From Bolinopsis microptera (Eukaryota; Ctenophora; Tentaculata; Lobata; Bolinopsidae), in assembly GCF_026151205.1 (NCBI RefSeq), contig NC_087084.1:16032227-16096226 (forward strand): a stretch of 64,000 nt of DNA, written 5' to 3'. The translations under genes and the position numbers were made by a program. The notes beneath the pieces were generated by a model, which did not search any database, was not told where the DNA came from, and saw nothing but the letters and a program-made list of their open reading frames with translations. Positions 1 through 13,854 of this stretch are shown one piece after another (within the stretch, counting starts at the first letter, position 1; every line of letters begins with the position of its first letter).

Positions 1-1820
1 ATAGAGACTTGGTTTAATGACAATGTTAAGAATGATTATTAAAACTTTTTTATTCCCAAATTTGCACAACGTCGATTCAACGTAAATTAATGATAAACAT
101 TATGATATTATCAAATTCCAATCTTTGTATTCTTGTTAAAAAAGGACACCCAAACGGTGGGATTTAATGTCGGTACTCGGTCAATCGGGATAAATGTTAG
201 TAAAGACCTCTATCATATGGTATTCATATTTATTGTCAGACAGTTGAACTGAACAGACTTTAATCTGGATGTCTCAGTTGATGTTGTAATCGGTGTATTT
301 TTACTGCATTTTTACGAATGTATGGTCAGGAAGTTTGCTGAATTATTGAAAATATGATACGGTTTATAATTATATGTACGACTTCAAACTAAGGTATTAG
401 AAACTCAGGATTTGGTCAGGGTAACATGACTAGACATGAAGAAATAATTGGGACATATTTGTAATTATCTTTACATGGTTATTTTCATACTTGGAACCTC
501 CGCAGTGACATAAAATGCCAAATTATATTATAAAGTTATAATGTGTACGCTCTTATTATCTTATCATTTGAATCAATACTGTTGCGATCAATTCTTAAAG
601 ATGGGACACTGCCCAGCGGCATGCATCGTGTTAATCGATGGTGGACGTGCAAGGATGTTTTGTTAACCATGAGTTAGTAAGGAGTTAAGACAAATAAGGG
701 CTTTGTAAAGACAAAGGTCGTGTCGGCGAGCAGTAAGTTGTCGTCACACAGAGTGACAGCAATCCAACTGCTAGAATGTGCCGAAGTTCGATTGATCAGG
801 CTTGGCAAATGTCGTAATATTCTTTGATTAAGTGTTGAATGTAATCTGATATATTAGGCGTTTGGGTAGGATCTGATGCTGAAGTTTAGTTTACGTACAT
901 ATGATTGCCGTAGCTTCATATTCAATGTAATTGTTGAGAAATGCTGCGATGTCTTAATGAAGTTTGTGCTCAGTTGACAGTGTTAGATCTTAATCTTCTT
1001 TTTTATATTATTTATGTTTAATTTACACTTCGCAACTCGCAAGTCGATTTAAAGTCCTTGGATAAAAAGGGGACAGATTCAACCTAGCCGAGGAGAGAAT
1101 AGACTACACCATGTATCAACATATATTGTTGAAAACTCTCTTTAAACGCAGGGGATATATAATGCTACTGATAACACTCTGGTTCAAAATGTTACAAAAA
1201 GTTACTGTAAACATTTGGTTAACATGTTACAAAATGATTACTGTAAACACTCTGGTTACATTGCTACCAAATGTTACTGTAACTGTACAGTGTCTCCTTT
1301 TTCTCACAACATATAGTGTAAATCTCAGATTAGGCATATCACGGCTCCAGTATATGGATCTTGACAATGCGACCGTCGTCTTACGTAAATATACGTCCAC
1401 ATTAAAAGCAGCAGCGGTACATTCCCTCAAAGAAGTACTGGGGGCCACTTTTGTTGGTCAGATGGGAGAGAGAAGAGCCTTCTGGGGAAAGATATGGTCA
1501 CAGAGTCCACAGATACTGTGATAAGATTTGAAACAAAGTTGTGAAAATGGCTGTAAAAAAATGTGAGTACAGGGATTCTGTGATGCTTCAAAGTTTAGGC
1601 TGGAAATTTCAAATTCTTTCTTTTAGCTGTTTATCAGCCCAGGCTTCCAGATATAAAGCCACATTCATGATAAATCACCTCTAAACAGGTGAATTGGTGA
1701 AGGGACCATCGAGGCTAGGGGTGCTTCGTTCTGATCTGATGATCATTAATAACAGGTATTTAATAGGCCCCTATTGAAGTATTGAACTGAACTAGTTAGG
1801 TCATAGTCAATCAAATAACT
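1..1820. other. Unique left flank, no firm gene
   Basis: AT-rich sequence without a convincing gene. The only coding-like stretch is about 1,330-1,521 on the + strand, open to a TGA at 1,519-1,521 and encoding an amphipathic, Lys/Ala-rich segment containing LKAAAVHSLKEVLGATF. It could be a terminal exon or chance. A short degenerate repeat with the core GTTACTGTAAACA lies at 1,195-1,285. This flank has no inverted partner right of 17,860, which marks the edge of the palindrome. Confidence 0.4.
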
Positions 1821-2084
1821 TGTACTGTGCAATATATCATTCTTACTATACCTTTCCGCGGTGTACTTCATTTAATAGGCTAAATGCTGACAAGTTGCAG
1901 CAGTGGTAGTACTACAAGACGCAGCTTTATTCTAAATTTTAATGGATGAGGTGCCCTTACTCTCAATATTCATTTCTGAGAAATATGCCCTTTGAATACT
2001 GCTGCTGGATCTGCACCGTATTGTACATTTGTAGGTAGTGAGTGGTGTAATGTATTAACATAAGCATTGGTTGAATTGGTACTA

Positions 2085-2595
2085 AAATCCGGGTTTTAGA
2101 GGGTTGCTTGTGCAACAAATCCAAGGTTTTAGGGGTGCTTGTGCAAACAAATCCAGGGTTTTAGGTGTGCATTGTGCAAACAAATCCAGGGTTTTAGAGG
2201 GTGCATTGTGCAACCATCCAGGGTTTTAAGAGGGTTGCATTGTGCAACATATCCAGAGTTTTAGAGGGTGCATTGTGCACAACAATTCCAGGTTTTAAAA
2301 GTGTGCCTTGTGCAAAAAAATCCTGGGTTTAGAGGGTGCATTGTGCACATTCCAGGGTTTTAGAGTGTGCATTGTGCAACAAATCCAGGGTTTTAGAGTT
2401 GTGCATTGTGCAACAAAATCCAGGGTTTTAGAGTGTGCATTGTGCAACATATCCAGGGTTTTTAGAAGGTGCTTTGTGCAAACAAATCCAGGTTTTGAGG
2501 GTGCATTGTGCAACTAATTCCGGGTTTTTAAAGTGTGCATTGTGCAACATATCCTGGGTATTTGTGGGTGGCATTGTGCAACATTTCCACGGGTT
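2085..2595 (+). repeat. ~33-bp degenerate minisatellite, outer left array
   Basis: About 15 imperfect copies of a unit whose core is CCAGGGTTTTAGAGGG followed by TGCATTGTGCAACAAA. Copies vary by one-base insertions and losses in almost every unit. The reverse-complement counterpart is at 17,051-17,580. Open frames through the array are by-products of the repeat. Confidence 0.9.
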
Positions 2596-2599
2596 TTAA

Positions 2600-3426
2600 G
2601 GCCACCAGGGGGGGGGGTCCGAGGTCGAAAAATTTTTTTGACAGTTGGCAGACCTCGTACTATCTGACGCTTGCACACTCCTAAGCCACCCAGGCGCCTA
2701 GTCTTGTCGTATACTTAGAGGTTATATTGCCTTTTAATCAGTTATCCTAACAAATAACCAGTTATTAAACTTTTTGTTGCTCTCATCACAAGTTAAACTT
2801 ATCAAATGGGTATCGAGTGCCATACCAATGTGACAGATCTATTATATGTCCTTTATTTGTTGGAAATTGAGGTTATCATTTTCTCAGAAATCTTGGTCTT
2901 TTGACTTACTCCGGAACAATTTATTTGCCACCTCAAAACCTATCTTCTCTAGAGCTTTTATCCATTTACACCTAAATTTGGAACTTATGTTCCTGAATAA
3001 TTTAAAAAGTTTGTTATGTAACGAATGTTGAATTTTGCTCCTAACTCTTTTTATGTGGGTTAACCATTTTAAATTTTGTAAAATTTTGTAATTCACTCAT
3101 GGTTAACTCATTATAGCTTTGGAGCAAGGATATCATAATCGTTACATAAACAAAACTCAAAATACCTTTAAGAACAGTGTTGCCAAGGTTACAAGGTTCT
3201 AAGTATAAACTAAAAAGAAGATAGATTTTGGAAACAATTGATTTAAAGTTTTCATTTTACAATAGAATTACAGGTAAACCTCAAATTCAACGCGCGTTAT
3301 ATTCAAATTAGGAAACTTTGGTTTCGGTCAGGACTTAAAGCATTGAAAATTTAGATCGAGCTCTACCATAAATCTCAAAATTTCAAATTGACTCGGACCC
3401 CAAACCACCCCCCCCCCCCTGTGGCC
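2600..3426. mobile_element. MITE with GGCCACA-G-run termini, left-arm copy
   Basis: An ~830-bp insertion splits the 33-bp array. It begins GGCCACC followed by a run of G and TCCGAG, and ends with CTCGGACC, a run of C and TGTGGCC. TTAA lies next to both ends (2,596-2,599 and 3,429-3,432), which fits a TTAA target duplication as used by piggyBac-type elements. No transposase is encoded, so it would be non-autonomous. The same element is inverted at 16,192-17,050. The family assignment is inference from the TTAA alone. Confidence 0.6.
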
Positions 3427-3429
3427 TCT

Positions 3430-5728
3430 TAAAGTGTTGCATTGTGCAAAAAATCATGGGTTTTTTTTCAGAGGGTGCATCTGCTGCAAAAAACTGGGTT
3501 TTAGAAGGTGCATTGTGCAACATAATCCTGGTTTTAGAAGGTGCATTGTGACAACCAATCCAGGGTTTTTAGAGGGTGCATTGGGCAACAAATCCAGAGT
3601 TTTAGAGGTGCATTGTGCAACATTCCAGGTTTTAAAAGTGTGCATTGTGCAAAAAATCCTGGGTTTTAGAGGGTGCTTGTGCAACAATGCCTGGGTTTTA
3701 GAGTGTGCATGTGCTAATCATAATCAGGGTTTTAGAGTGTGCTTTGTGCAACAAATCCTGGGTTTTAGAGGATGCATTGTGCAACAATCCAGGGTTTTTG
3801 AAGGTGCATTGTGCAACCAATCCGGGTTTTAGAGGGTGATTGTGCAACAAATCCAGAGTTTTTGAGGTGCATTGTGCAAACAATCCAGGGTTTTAACAGT
3901 GTGCAATTGTGCAAAAAATCCTGGGTTTTAGAGGGTGCATTGTTGCAACAATCCAAGGGTTTTAGAGTGTGCATTGTGCAAAACAATCCAGGGTTTTAGA
4001 GTTGTCGTATTGTGCACAAATTCCTGGTTTTAGGAGGGTGCATTGTGCAACAAATCCGGGTTTAGAAGGGGCATTGTGCAAACAAATCAGGGTTTTAGAG
4101 TGTGCATTGTGCACACAAATCCAGGGTTTTTGAGTGTGAATTGTGCACCAAATCCAGGGTTTTTAGTGTTGTGCATTGTGCAAACAAATCCCAGGGTTTT
4201 AGAGGGTACTTTGTTGCAAACCAATCCAGGGTTTTTAGAGGGTACATTGTGCATAACATATAGCACAAATCCGGGTTTTAGATGTTTTGTTGTGCACAAA
4301 ATACAAATCCAGGGTTTTAGAGGGTACATTGTGCAAAACAAATACCGGGTTTAGAGGTGCATTGTGCAAAAACCAGGGTTTAGGGGTGCATTGTGCAACA
4401 AATCCAGGTTTTAGAGTGTGCATTGTGCAACATATTCCAGGTTTTAGAGTGTGCAATGTGCAACAAATCCTAGGGTTTTAGGGGGTACTTGTGCAAACCA
4501 ATCAGGGTTTTTAGAGGGTTACATTGTGCAACAAATAGAACAAATCAGGGTTTTAGAGTGGCATTGTTTGCTACAATCCAGGGTTTTAGAGGGAAAATTG
4601 TTGCAACTATTCCTGGGTTTTTGAGTGTGCATTGTGCAAACAAAATCAGGGTTTTAGTGGGTACATTGTGCACCAATCAGGGTTTTAGAGGAGTGCATTG
4701 TGCAACAAATACAGGGTTTTAAAGTGTGCATTGTGCAAAAAATCCTGGGTTTTAGAGGGTGGACATTGGGCAATTTAATGGGTTTTTCGATGGTGCATTG
4801 GCATCAAATCCAGGGGTTTTAGAAGGTGCATTGTCCAACCAATTCCAGGGTTTTAGAGGGTGCATTGTGCAACTAAATCCAGAGTTTTAGAGGGTGCATT
4901 GTGCATCAATTCCAGGGTTTTAAAGTGTGCATTGGTGCAAAAAATTCTGGGTCTTAGAGGGTGCATTGTGTGCACAAAATCCAGGGTTTTAGAGTGTGCA
5001 TTGTGCAACAAAATCCAGGGTTTTAGATGTGTGCATTGTGCATACAAATCCAGGTTTTTAGAGGGTGCATTGTGAAAACAAATCCAGGGTTTTAGAGGTG
5101 CATGTGCAAACCAATCCAGGGTTTTAGAGGGTGATTGTGCTACAAAATCCAGAGTTTTAGAGGGTGCATTGTGTCACAATTCCAGGGTTTTAAACGGTGT
5201 GAATTGTGCACAAAAAATCCTGGGGTTTTTGAGGTGCATTGTGAAACAAATCCAGGGTTTTAGAGTGCTGCATTTGTGCAACAAATCCGGTTTTAAGTGG
5301 CATTGTGCAACAAATCCAGGGTTTTAGTGGGTGCATTGTGATCAAATCCAGGGTTTTAGAAGGTGCATTGTGCAACAAATCCAGGTTTTAGAGTGTGAAT
5401 TGGCAACAAATCCAGGTTTTAGTGGGTGCATTGTGCAACTAATCCAGGGTTTTAGAATGTGCATTGTTCAAAATCACAGGGTTTTTTGAGTGTGATGTGC
5501 AACAAATCCAGGGTTTTAGAGGGTACATTGTGCAACAAATCCTGGGTTTTAGAGGGTACATTTGTGCAAACAAATAGGACAATTTCCAGGGTTTGAGGTG
5601 TGCATTGTGCAACAAATCCAGGGTTTTAGAGGGTACATTGGTGCAACAAATCCAGGTTTTAGAGTGTGCAATTGTGCATCAATCCCAGGGTTTTAGAGGG
5701 TGCATTGTGCAACGAATCCAAGGTTTCC
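3430..5728 (+). repeat. ~33-bp degenerate minisatellite, inner left array
   Basis: Roughly 65-70 noisy copies of the same CCAGGGTTTTAGAGGG / TGCATTGTGCAACAAA unit, continuing after the MITE. Unit length drifts by one or two bases from copy to copy. The inverted counterpart is at 13,855-16,185. The clean sequence edge near 5,728 marks the end of the array. Confidence 0.9.
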
Positions 5729-8700
5729 GTTTTATTGAGTGCTTTCATAATATTCGTTCAAATCTGTTTCCCGAACAGAGCGTGCTAACAACAGGTGTTT
5801 AAAAGAGTCCACCGTGTATTGCGAAGAAGCAGTGAACATTCCATTTATATGCTTGCTAAACAGTGCCGATCTCTTGTACATGTGATTTAGTACCAACTAT
5901 GTTATATAATGATTCAAGTGTATTTTCCAATGAGGAAGTATACAGACACAGTACAAGCTAGTATAATAGACCGACAAATACTAATTACAAATTTCATAAT
6001 TAGTAAGTAGTAATTAATTAATAACAAAAGGTTGTGGTGTCATTATCAAAATCTTACACGTGTACAGCTGATGATACTCGTGTATGACGTATTATTATTG
6101 TGTAGCAGCGCGTACTGTGTGTGTGTACTTGTTTGTAAAAGAGTTTATGTGTGTTGAATAGTTGAGCAACACTCTGGCTTCCTTTTATAGCATACTGGTT
6201 CAGTTTAAAGACCCGATAGTAAAGTATGTTAACAAAAACGGATATAAAATTTATGAGCATCCTGCGTCATCAGCGGAACCAGATTAATAATCATCCCGTT
6301 TTGAGAGGCACTGACGGCAGCGCATTTTTTTCGGTTATTTTGTGCATTTTCATGTATATCTTGCCATTTAAAAATTTTGAAATTCTAAATTAATAAGCAT
6401 TAATAAGCAATTTATATGAGGAACCAATTCTAAACTGGTATTATATCTGTTTTTTGTAGTTTTTTGAGATAAATGGTATTTAAATTCTTACACGTTTTCC
6501 CTATCATGGTGAATCTGTTAATTTTACTTTGAATAGTTTGTTTAGGTATGTCAGTAACTTAATCTCAAGTTCAGAGCGATAATATGGTTCAAATGAGATG
6601 AAATTTGAGCAGTTTTATCGCCAGTTACTAGCTATATATTATATTTTATTGTTTACCATTTTTAAGTTAATAGCACATAATATATAATAAAGACGGTATA
6701 TCTGTTATATGCAATATATAAAACTAAAAATGTGCCAAAAAAATTGGTACTGACGATATTACCATTATTTTCTGTCAAGCATTTGAAAAATTAAATTGAG
6801 AATGGTATTTCTGCTGGATATACCATCTTACTCGAATAAATGTTGAAACGTATTTGTCATTTTATCTTTATTTTATTTTATACTTGACGAACATTTACCG
6901 GAAACGGGGGACATAGAAGAAAAAAACACCGAATCCAAAAATTTGTTTAATTTTCTTTTTTTTTTTAGTCCTCAAAATGACTATGGTGAATTCAAAGCCA
7001 GCTCGCAAATGAGTTGAAACCTCGCCATTTTTAGCAGGGTTTTAGAAAAGGATAGGAATAGGCTATTGCATTCTTAGAAATTCTTGATTTACTTTAGATT
7101 TTTTATTAACTACCGCTCAGTCGGATAGTGTGGTAAATAACCGTTAGATTAAATGTCGTATTTAGAAAGGTTTAAGGACGCTTTGCGTAGCAAACGTTAA
7201 ATGCACGTACGCGAGCAAAAAACATCTTAACTACGCGCGTTGTTATGCTGTATGGCTACGTCTTATTTCAATAACTAGCTCACATTTACGCTCGCTAGGA
7301 CTTATAAAAAATTAATACTTTGGTTGTGATTGAAGTTTTTTTATGCGGTAAAAAAGTATCGTTTGGGGCTATATGATGAAGAGAATTTAAAACATATAAT
7401 GATGTTTAAAATTTCCTCGAACAAAGCTTTCGACTACGCGGGTTTCAGTAACTATTATATACCATTTAATTGAATAGTTGTTGACAAATATTTGGGTATA
7501 TATGCTATATTGTCATAATATACTGGTTTTGAAAAATGAAATTTGTTTTTAATTTTCTAAAATTCTTCAGAAAGTCAGCAAGACAGGTTACCATAACATA
7601 ATATCTAAGTGAACTTTTATTAACTAAATACTGAGGTGGGGTGGACTAGTGACTATGATTATAATCTATCTTTTTCGATCAAAACGCTATCTTCAATTTC
7701 TAAGTTCAAATTTGTGGTTTTCCCGGATTACATACCTTTCGTCTTTATTCTTACAACTTAAAAGAGAGATAACATATAATTATTAACGTTATCCTCTCAC
7801 CTTGTGTTGTCAGTGATACTACATATAATGTACATCTCAATAGATAAGGGCAGTGGCAACGCAAAAATAAAATATTACGTCATATGAAACAAAGGAATAT
7901 ATTATTAGAAAGTAGTTTATCGTCCATCAAGGACAAAGAAGTTTAGGCGTTGGTAAACAAGTGGAACACGTACTGTGGTTTTACCTTTGTCAGGCTGGGT
8001 TTATAGGTATGAAGTATAACATTTTATATATAAAGATGCATATTATTCTAAATAAAATATGTTTATAATTATTTCTTTGTATTTACTAAAATATTGATAT
8101 AATTTGACTCTTCTGCAATTTATTTGGACTCACGATTTACAGTATACACTGTATAGAATCTAACTGTTGTATATAATTATTACTGTTAAACAGCTTGTTA
8201 CCTCGTCATTACTCAAGATAACCCCATTTCTGTTTTAAGAGAGAGAAAACAGTGTTAACAATCTTTGTTGACACAACAGTTTTGGTAACGGCTATTTAAC
8301 TACTACCTATGTAGCTATGGGGCAGACACTGTGCACTAGGAGCAGTAAATGGTAACTTAAAGGTTCACAAATCTACTGAGAACAACAGTGTCTGATTAGC
8401 TGGGTACTTGCACCCAGTCCGGGCTCCACACAGAATATTCATATAGACCTCTAAATAAGTGTTATTTTATTCGTATTTTAGTTAAGACGTCGTGCACGGT
8501 CATTGTACTAGGTGACTGCATTTGTACATTGACAGATAAAGGTTAGTACCCTCCCTACCTACATCTCTCTCCCTCTCTCCTCTCACTCCCTGTTTACATA
8601 CACTCTCGCTTTCTGTTTGTGTCAAATTGTGATCAGTTTAAATACATTCTTCATAGTTTAATGGATTTGAACAAAACATTGCATCGTATTAAATCATGCT

Positions 8701-8829
8701 CTGTGATAAAGTTCAAAAAAATTTACAAGCAATAATTTATTACATATTTTATATCTGAAGTTAAAGAGCTGATTTGCAACATAGCTCTCGTAAGCTTCAG
8801 ATCTTAACTCTGAGTCACAACATGTTGTT
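5729..8829. other. Unique part of left palindrome arm, no gene seen
   Basis: AT-rich sequence mirrored at about 10,751-13,854. No frame stays open in matching positions of both arms, which argues against a conserved coding exon here. It contains CT-rich stretches near 8,560 and scattered homopolymers but no recognised element. Confidence 0.5.
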
Positions 8830-9250
8830 CAAATAATTAGTAACCGCACCTTAACATTGAGACTTGTTGTTCTCTTTTAGTAACCGCACCTTAACACTGA
8901 GACAAAACATGTTGTTCAATATTGGTAACCGCACCTTAACACTGAGACAAAATTGTTGTTCATATTGTAACCGCAACTTAACCATGAGGTACAAAACATG
9001 TTGTTCAATATTGAGTCATGTTGTTCACTATTAGTACGCACCTTAACACTGAGAACAAAAACATGATGTTCAATATTGGTATCCGCACATTAACCACTGA
9101 GACAAAAACATGTTGTTCAATATTCGGTAACCGACCTTAACATTGTGACATGTTGTTCAAATATTAGTAACCGCACCTTAACACATGAGACAAAAACATG
9201 TTGTTCAATATTGGTAAATGAGCCTTATTTACCGCACCTTAACACTGATT
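8830..9250 (+). repeat. ~45-bp tandem repeat, left arm
   Basis: About eight or nine copies of a unit with cores CCGCACCTTAACACTGAGAC and CATGTTGTTCAATATTGGTA. Copies are degraded by indels. The mirror-image array is at 10,330-10,750. Confidence 0.85.
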
Positions 9251-9750
9251 GTTCACACGTATGTGTCACAGAGCGTGCAGATGCTTCTACAAGTCTACCC
9301 AAATATCCTGCAATCCCTGCATAAGATATACTGTATTTTGTCTGACCCATAATGGTAATAACGGCTCACTAGAGTGATTATTAATATTAGGTTTCCAGGA
9401 GGTCATCATGAAATCGATACTTGCTTTGTAATTCACGGTGCTTACATGTCCCAGGTTGATATGTGTACATTAGCACAACGCACCAGCACAGTGCGATGTG
9501 CTGAACAATGTGCAGAGTATAGTGTGGAACTTGTTTGTCACGGTATAGTTACCCTGTCCAGAAATCCGTCAATTCATCATTATGTAGGACTATGACGTGG
9601 TGCAGTTTATTGCTGTTTCTGTTAGGATAGGTAGGGGGGGGGACTCACGACTAGCCTTTAAACAAGATAAACGATTACAAGAACACACGGACTTGAAAAT
9701 TAAGGTTACCAAATGCTCGAATTGAAATTAAACGGGTTCTAGGAAATATA

Positions 9751-9800
9751 CGCTATTCTACGATTGCCAAAATTCTAGCCATTGGATCGTTGAAAGGGGA
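9751..9800. other. Centre of the palindrome
   Basis: GGTTACCAAATG at 9,704 pairs with CATTTGGTAACC at 9,830, and AGGAAATAT near 9,742 pairs with ATATTTCCT near 9,801. Partial pairing continues inward, leaving a loop of only about a dozen bases. A spacer this small is unusual for a stable chromosomal palindrome. Confidence 0.75.
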
Positions 9801-10329
9801 TATTTCCTAACCGTTTATTTTATGTCGTCATTTGGTAACCGTTTTTATTTTAAAAGTCGTGTGTTTTGTAATGTTTATCTTGTTGTTTAAGGCTTAGTAG
9901 GGGAGTACCCCCCCCCCTTACTATCATAACAGATACAGCATTAAACGTGGCACCACGTCATAGTCTCCTACATAATGATGAATATATTGACGGGTTTGCT
10001 GGACAGGGTAACTATTACCGTTGATCTTACAGTTCACACACTATACTCTGAACATCCGTTCTGCTCATCGCACTGTGCTGGTGCGTGTGTGCTAATGTTG
10101 CACATATCATACCTGGACATGTAACCGTGGATAAACATTGCAAGTATCGCTGTATTTTTTCATGAGGTCCTACTGGAAAACTATTATTATTATCACCTCT
10201 ATTGTGACTGTATTACAGGTATGCAGACTTTAATTACAGTATATTATGCAGGGAATTGGGTTATTTGTTGTGTAACTTGTAGAAGCAGCTGCACGCTCTG
10301 TGACACATACGTGTTAACTTTCAGGTGTT

Positions 10330-10750
10330 AAGTGCGGTAATAAGGCGCATTTACCAATATTGAACAACATGTTTTGGTCTCAGTGTTAAGGTGCGGTTAA
10401 ATAATATTGAAACATAATGTCCTCTATGTTAAGGTGCGGTACAATATTGAACAACTGTCTTGTTCTCAGTGTTTAGGGCGGTTACCAATATTGAACAACA
10501 CAGTTTTGTCTCTGTGTTTAAGGTGCGGTTACTAATAGTGAAAAACAATGTTCATTATTTGAACAACATGTTTTGTCTCAGTGTTTGTTATGGTGCGGTT
10601 ACCATATTGAAACATGTTTTGTTCAGTGTTAAGGTGCGGTTTCCAATATTGAACAACATGTTTTGTCTCAGTGTTAAGGTGCGGTTACTAAAATTGAACA
10701 ACATGTCATCAATGTTTCAGGTTGCGGTTACTAATTTTGAACATACATTG
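10330..10750 (-). repeat. ~45-bp tandem repeat, right arm
   Basis: Reverse complement of the array at 8,830-9,250, with cores TTGAACAACATGTTTTGTCT and CAGTGTTAAGGTGCGGTTAC. It is degraded independently of the left copy. Confidence 0.85.
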
Positions 10751-13700
10751 TTGTGGCTACAGTGTTTAGTTCTGAAGTACGGAAAGAGTTGTGTTGCTAT
10801 TTCAGCTCTTTAACTTCAGATATTAATTTAGTATGAAATTTTTGCTTGTAAATTTTTTGATCTTTAGCTAACAGAGCATGATTTAATACCGATGCAATTT
10901 TTGTCAAATCCATTAAACTTGAAGATTGTATTTAAACTGATCACAATTTGAACAACTGAAAGCAGTGATGTAGTAAACAGGGTGGCGAGTGAGAGAGGGA
11001 GTGAGAGGGAGGTAGGGAGGGTACTTAACTTTATTCTGTCAATGTTACAAAGGGCTCGTCACCGATTACAATACCGTGCACGACGTCCTTAACTATTACG
11101 ATTAATTACACTTATTTAGAGGACTATTTGATATATAACTGTGGGGAGCCCGGGGACTGGGATGAAGGTACCCACTTAATCTGACAACTGTTGTTCCAGT
11201 GTTTTGTGGAACTTGTTATGTTACCAGATGACGTGCTCTTGTGACAGTGGTCGTGCCATAGCTACATTGGTTGTAGTTAAATAGCACGTTACCAAAAACT
11301 GTGTGTCAACAAAGTGTGTTAAAACTGTTTCTCTGCCTTAACAATGTAGACTTGGAGTAAATGACGAGGCGTAACAAGGCTGTTTTAAACAGGTATTATA
11401 TTACAACAGTTTAGGATTTCTATACAGTGTATACTGTATTAGCGTGTCCAAATAATTTGCAGAAGATCATATTATATCAATATTTTAGTAACTATACATA
11501 TTTAGTTATTATAAAAATATTTTATTTAGTAGTAATATGCCATATTTATATATAATATTGTTATAAATCTTAACTTTAAACCCTGCCTACAAATGGTAAA
11601 AACCACAGTAAGTGTTCCACTTTTTACCAACGCCTAACCTTCGTGTCCTTGATGGGACGATTACTAGTTTCATTATAATATATTCTTTGTTTCTTATGAC
11701 GTAATATTTTTTTTTTGGCGTTGCCCTGCCCTTATCTATTGGAGATGTTACTATTTGTAGTATACGGTACAAACACAAGGTTAGAGGTTTATAACGTAAT
11801 ATTAATCTGTTATCTCTCTTTTACAGGTTGTCAAGAATACAAGACAAAGGTATGTAATCCCGGGGAAAAAACCTCAAAAGTTGGAACTTAGGAAAGTTTG
11901 AAGTTAAGCGGATTTATCATAAAGGATAGATTATAATCCATTTAGTCATTAGTCACCCACCTTCAGTATTAGGTTAATTAAGTTCAACTAGGTTTTATGG
12001 TTATGAACCTTTTTGTGACTTTTGAAAGAACTTTTAGATAATAAAATCCAAATTTCATTTTTCAAACTGGTATATTATGACATATAGCAATATATACCAA
12101 ATATTTGTCAACAAAATATTCACAGTAAATGGTATATAATATTACTAGATAACCCGCTGCTGTCGAAAGCTTTGTTGGAGGAAATTTTAAACACAGTTAT
12201 GTTTTATTTTCTTCTTCATATAGCCCCAATAACGATACTTTTACCGCATCAAAAAATTTCAATCACACCAAAGGTTTGAATATATGTCATTGCGTGTGCG
12301 TAAATGTGAGCTAGGTTTTGTAATTTGACGTAGCATACAGCATAACAACGCGCGTAGGAGTTAAGATGTTTTTTGACTAGCGAACGTGCATTTTAACGTT
12401 GCTACGCAACAGCGCAGTAAACCTTGCTAAAATATCGACATTATTCTAACGGTTATTTTACCTCACTTACAGACGTTATTATAAAAAATCTAAAGGCCTA
12501 AATCAATATTCTAAGAATGCTATAGTCCTATTCCTATCCTGTTTCTATTACCCTGCCTTAAAATGGCGAGGTTTCACTCCATTTGCCGAGCTGGGTTTGA
12601 TTTCACCAGAGGGTCATTTTGAGGTCCGATTTTCGGTGTTTTTTTCTTCTATGTCCCCGTTGCCGGGGGGATATTTCGTCAAGTTAAATTATTAATAGAT
12701 AATTATGACAAATACGTTTCAACCATTTTTTCGTGGAAGATGGTATATTCTGCAGATATACAATTCTCAATATTATTTTTCAAATGGACTTGGGCAAGAT
12801 ATAATTGGTATTTCGTCAGTACCATTTTTTGGCACATTTTTAGTTTTCAATATTGGCATTTAGACTGATTTAAAGTCTTTAATTATATATTTGTGCTATT
12901 AACTTTAATGGTTTACTAATAAAATATAGTTTATGTCAGTATAATGGGCGATAAATCGCTCATAATTCATCTCTTTTATCCATTTTATCGCCTTATGAAG
13001 CTTGAGTTAGTTACTGACTTAACCTTATACAAACTATTCAAAGTAAATATTACAGATTTCAACATGATAGGGAATACGTGTAAGATTTAAATCCATTTAT
13101 CTCCAAAACTACAAAAAAAACAGTTATTAATACCAGATTTAGAATGTGCGTTCATCATATATTTGCTTATTTATTGCTTATTATTGATTTTCAAATTTTT
13201 TATAATGCAAGATTATACATGAAATGCACAAAATAAACGAAAAATTATGCCGCTGCCGTGCAGTGCATCTCAAAATCGGGCTGATTATTAATCTGGTCCG
13301 CTGATGGACGCAGGATGCTCATTAATTTAGAATCCGTTTGTTAACATCTTTACTATCGGGTCTTTAATAAACCTGAACGGTTTGCTTTAAAGGGCAGCCA
13401 GAGTGTTGCTTCAACTATCAACAAACAATAAAACGCTTGTACAAACATGTACACACACACAGTACGCGCTGCTACACGATAATTATTACGTCAGTAAGAG
13501 TAATCATTCAGCTGTAAACGGTGTAAGATTTGATAATGAAACCACAAAAACTTTGTTATTAAGTAATTACTACTTAATAATTAGAATGTAGTATTTGTAT
13601 TTAGTCGGTTCCCTTATACTAGCTTGTACTGTGTCTGTATACTTCCTCATTGGAAAATACACTGACTTTATATATCTTGATGGGTAACTAAATCACTTGT

Positions 13701-13854
13701 AATTGTGATCGGCACTGTTTAGCAAGCTTATAATGGAATGTTCACTGGCTTTCTTCGCAATACCCACGGTGGTTTCTTTTAAACACTTGTTGTTAGCACG
13801 CTCTGTTCGGGGAAACAGGTGACGAATAGTATGTAAAGCAATCTATAAAACGGA
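10751..13854. other. Unique part of right palindrome arm, no gene seen
   Basis: Inverted and divergent copy of 5,729-8,829. Short open frames here are not preserved in the left arm. I see no RNA gene or transposon of its own. Confidence 0.5.
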
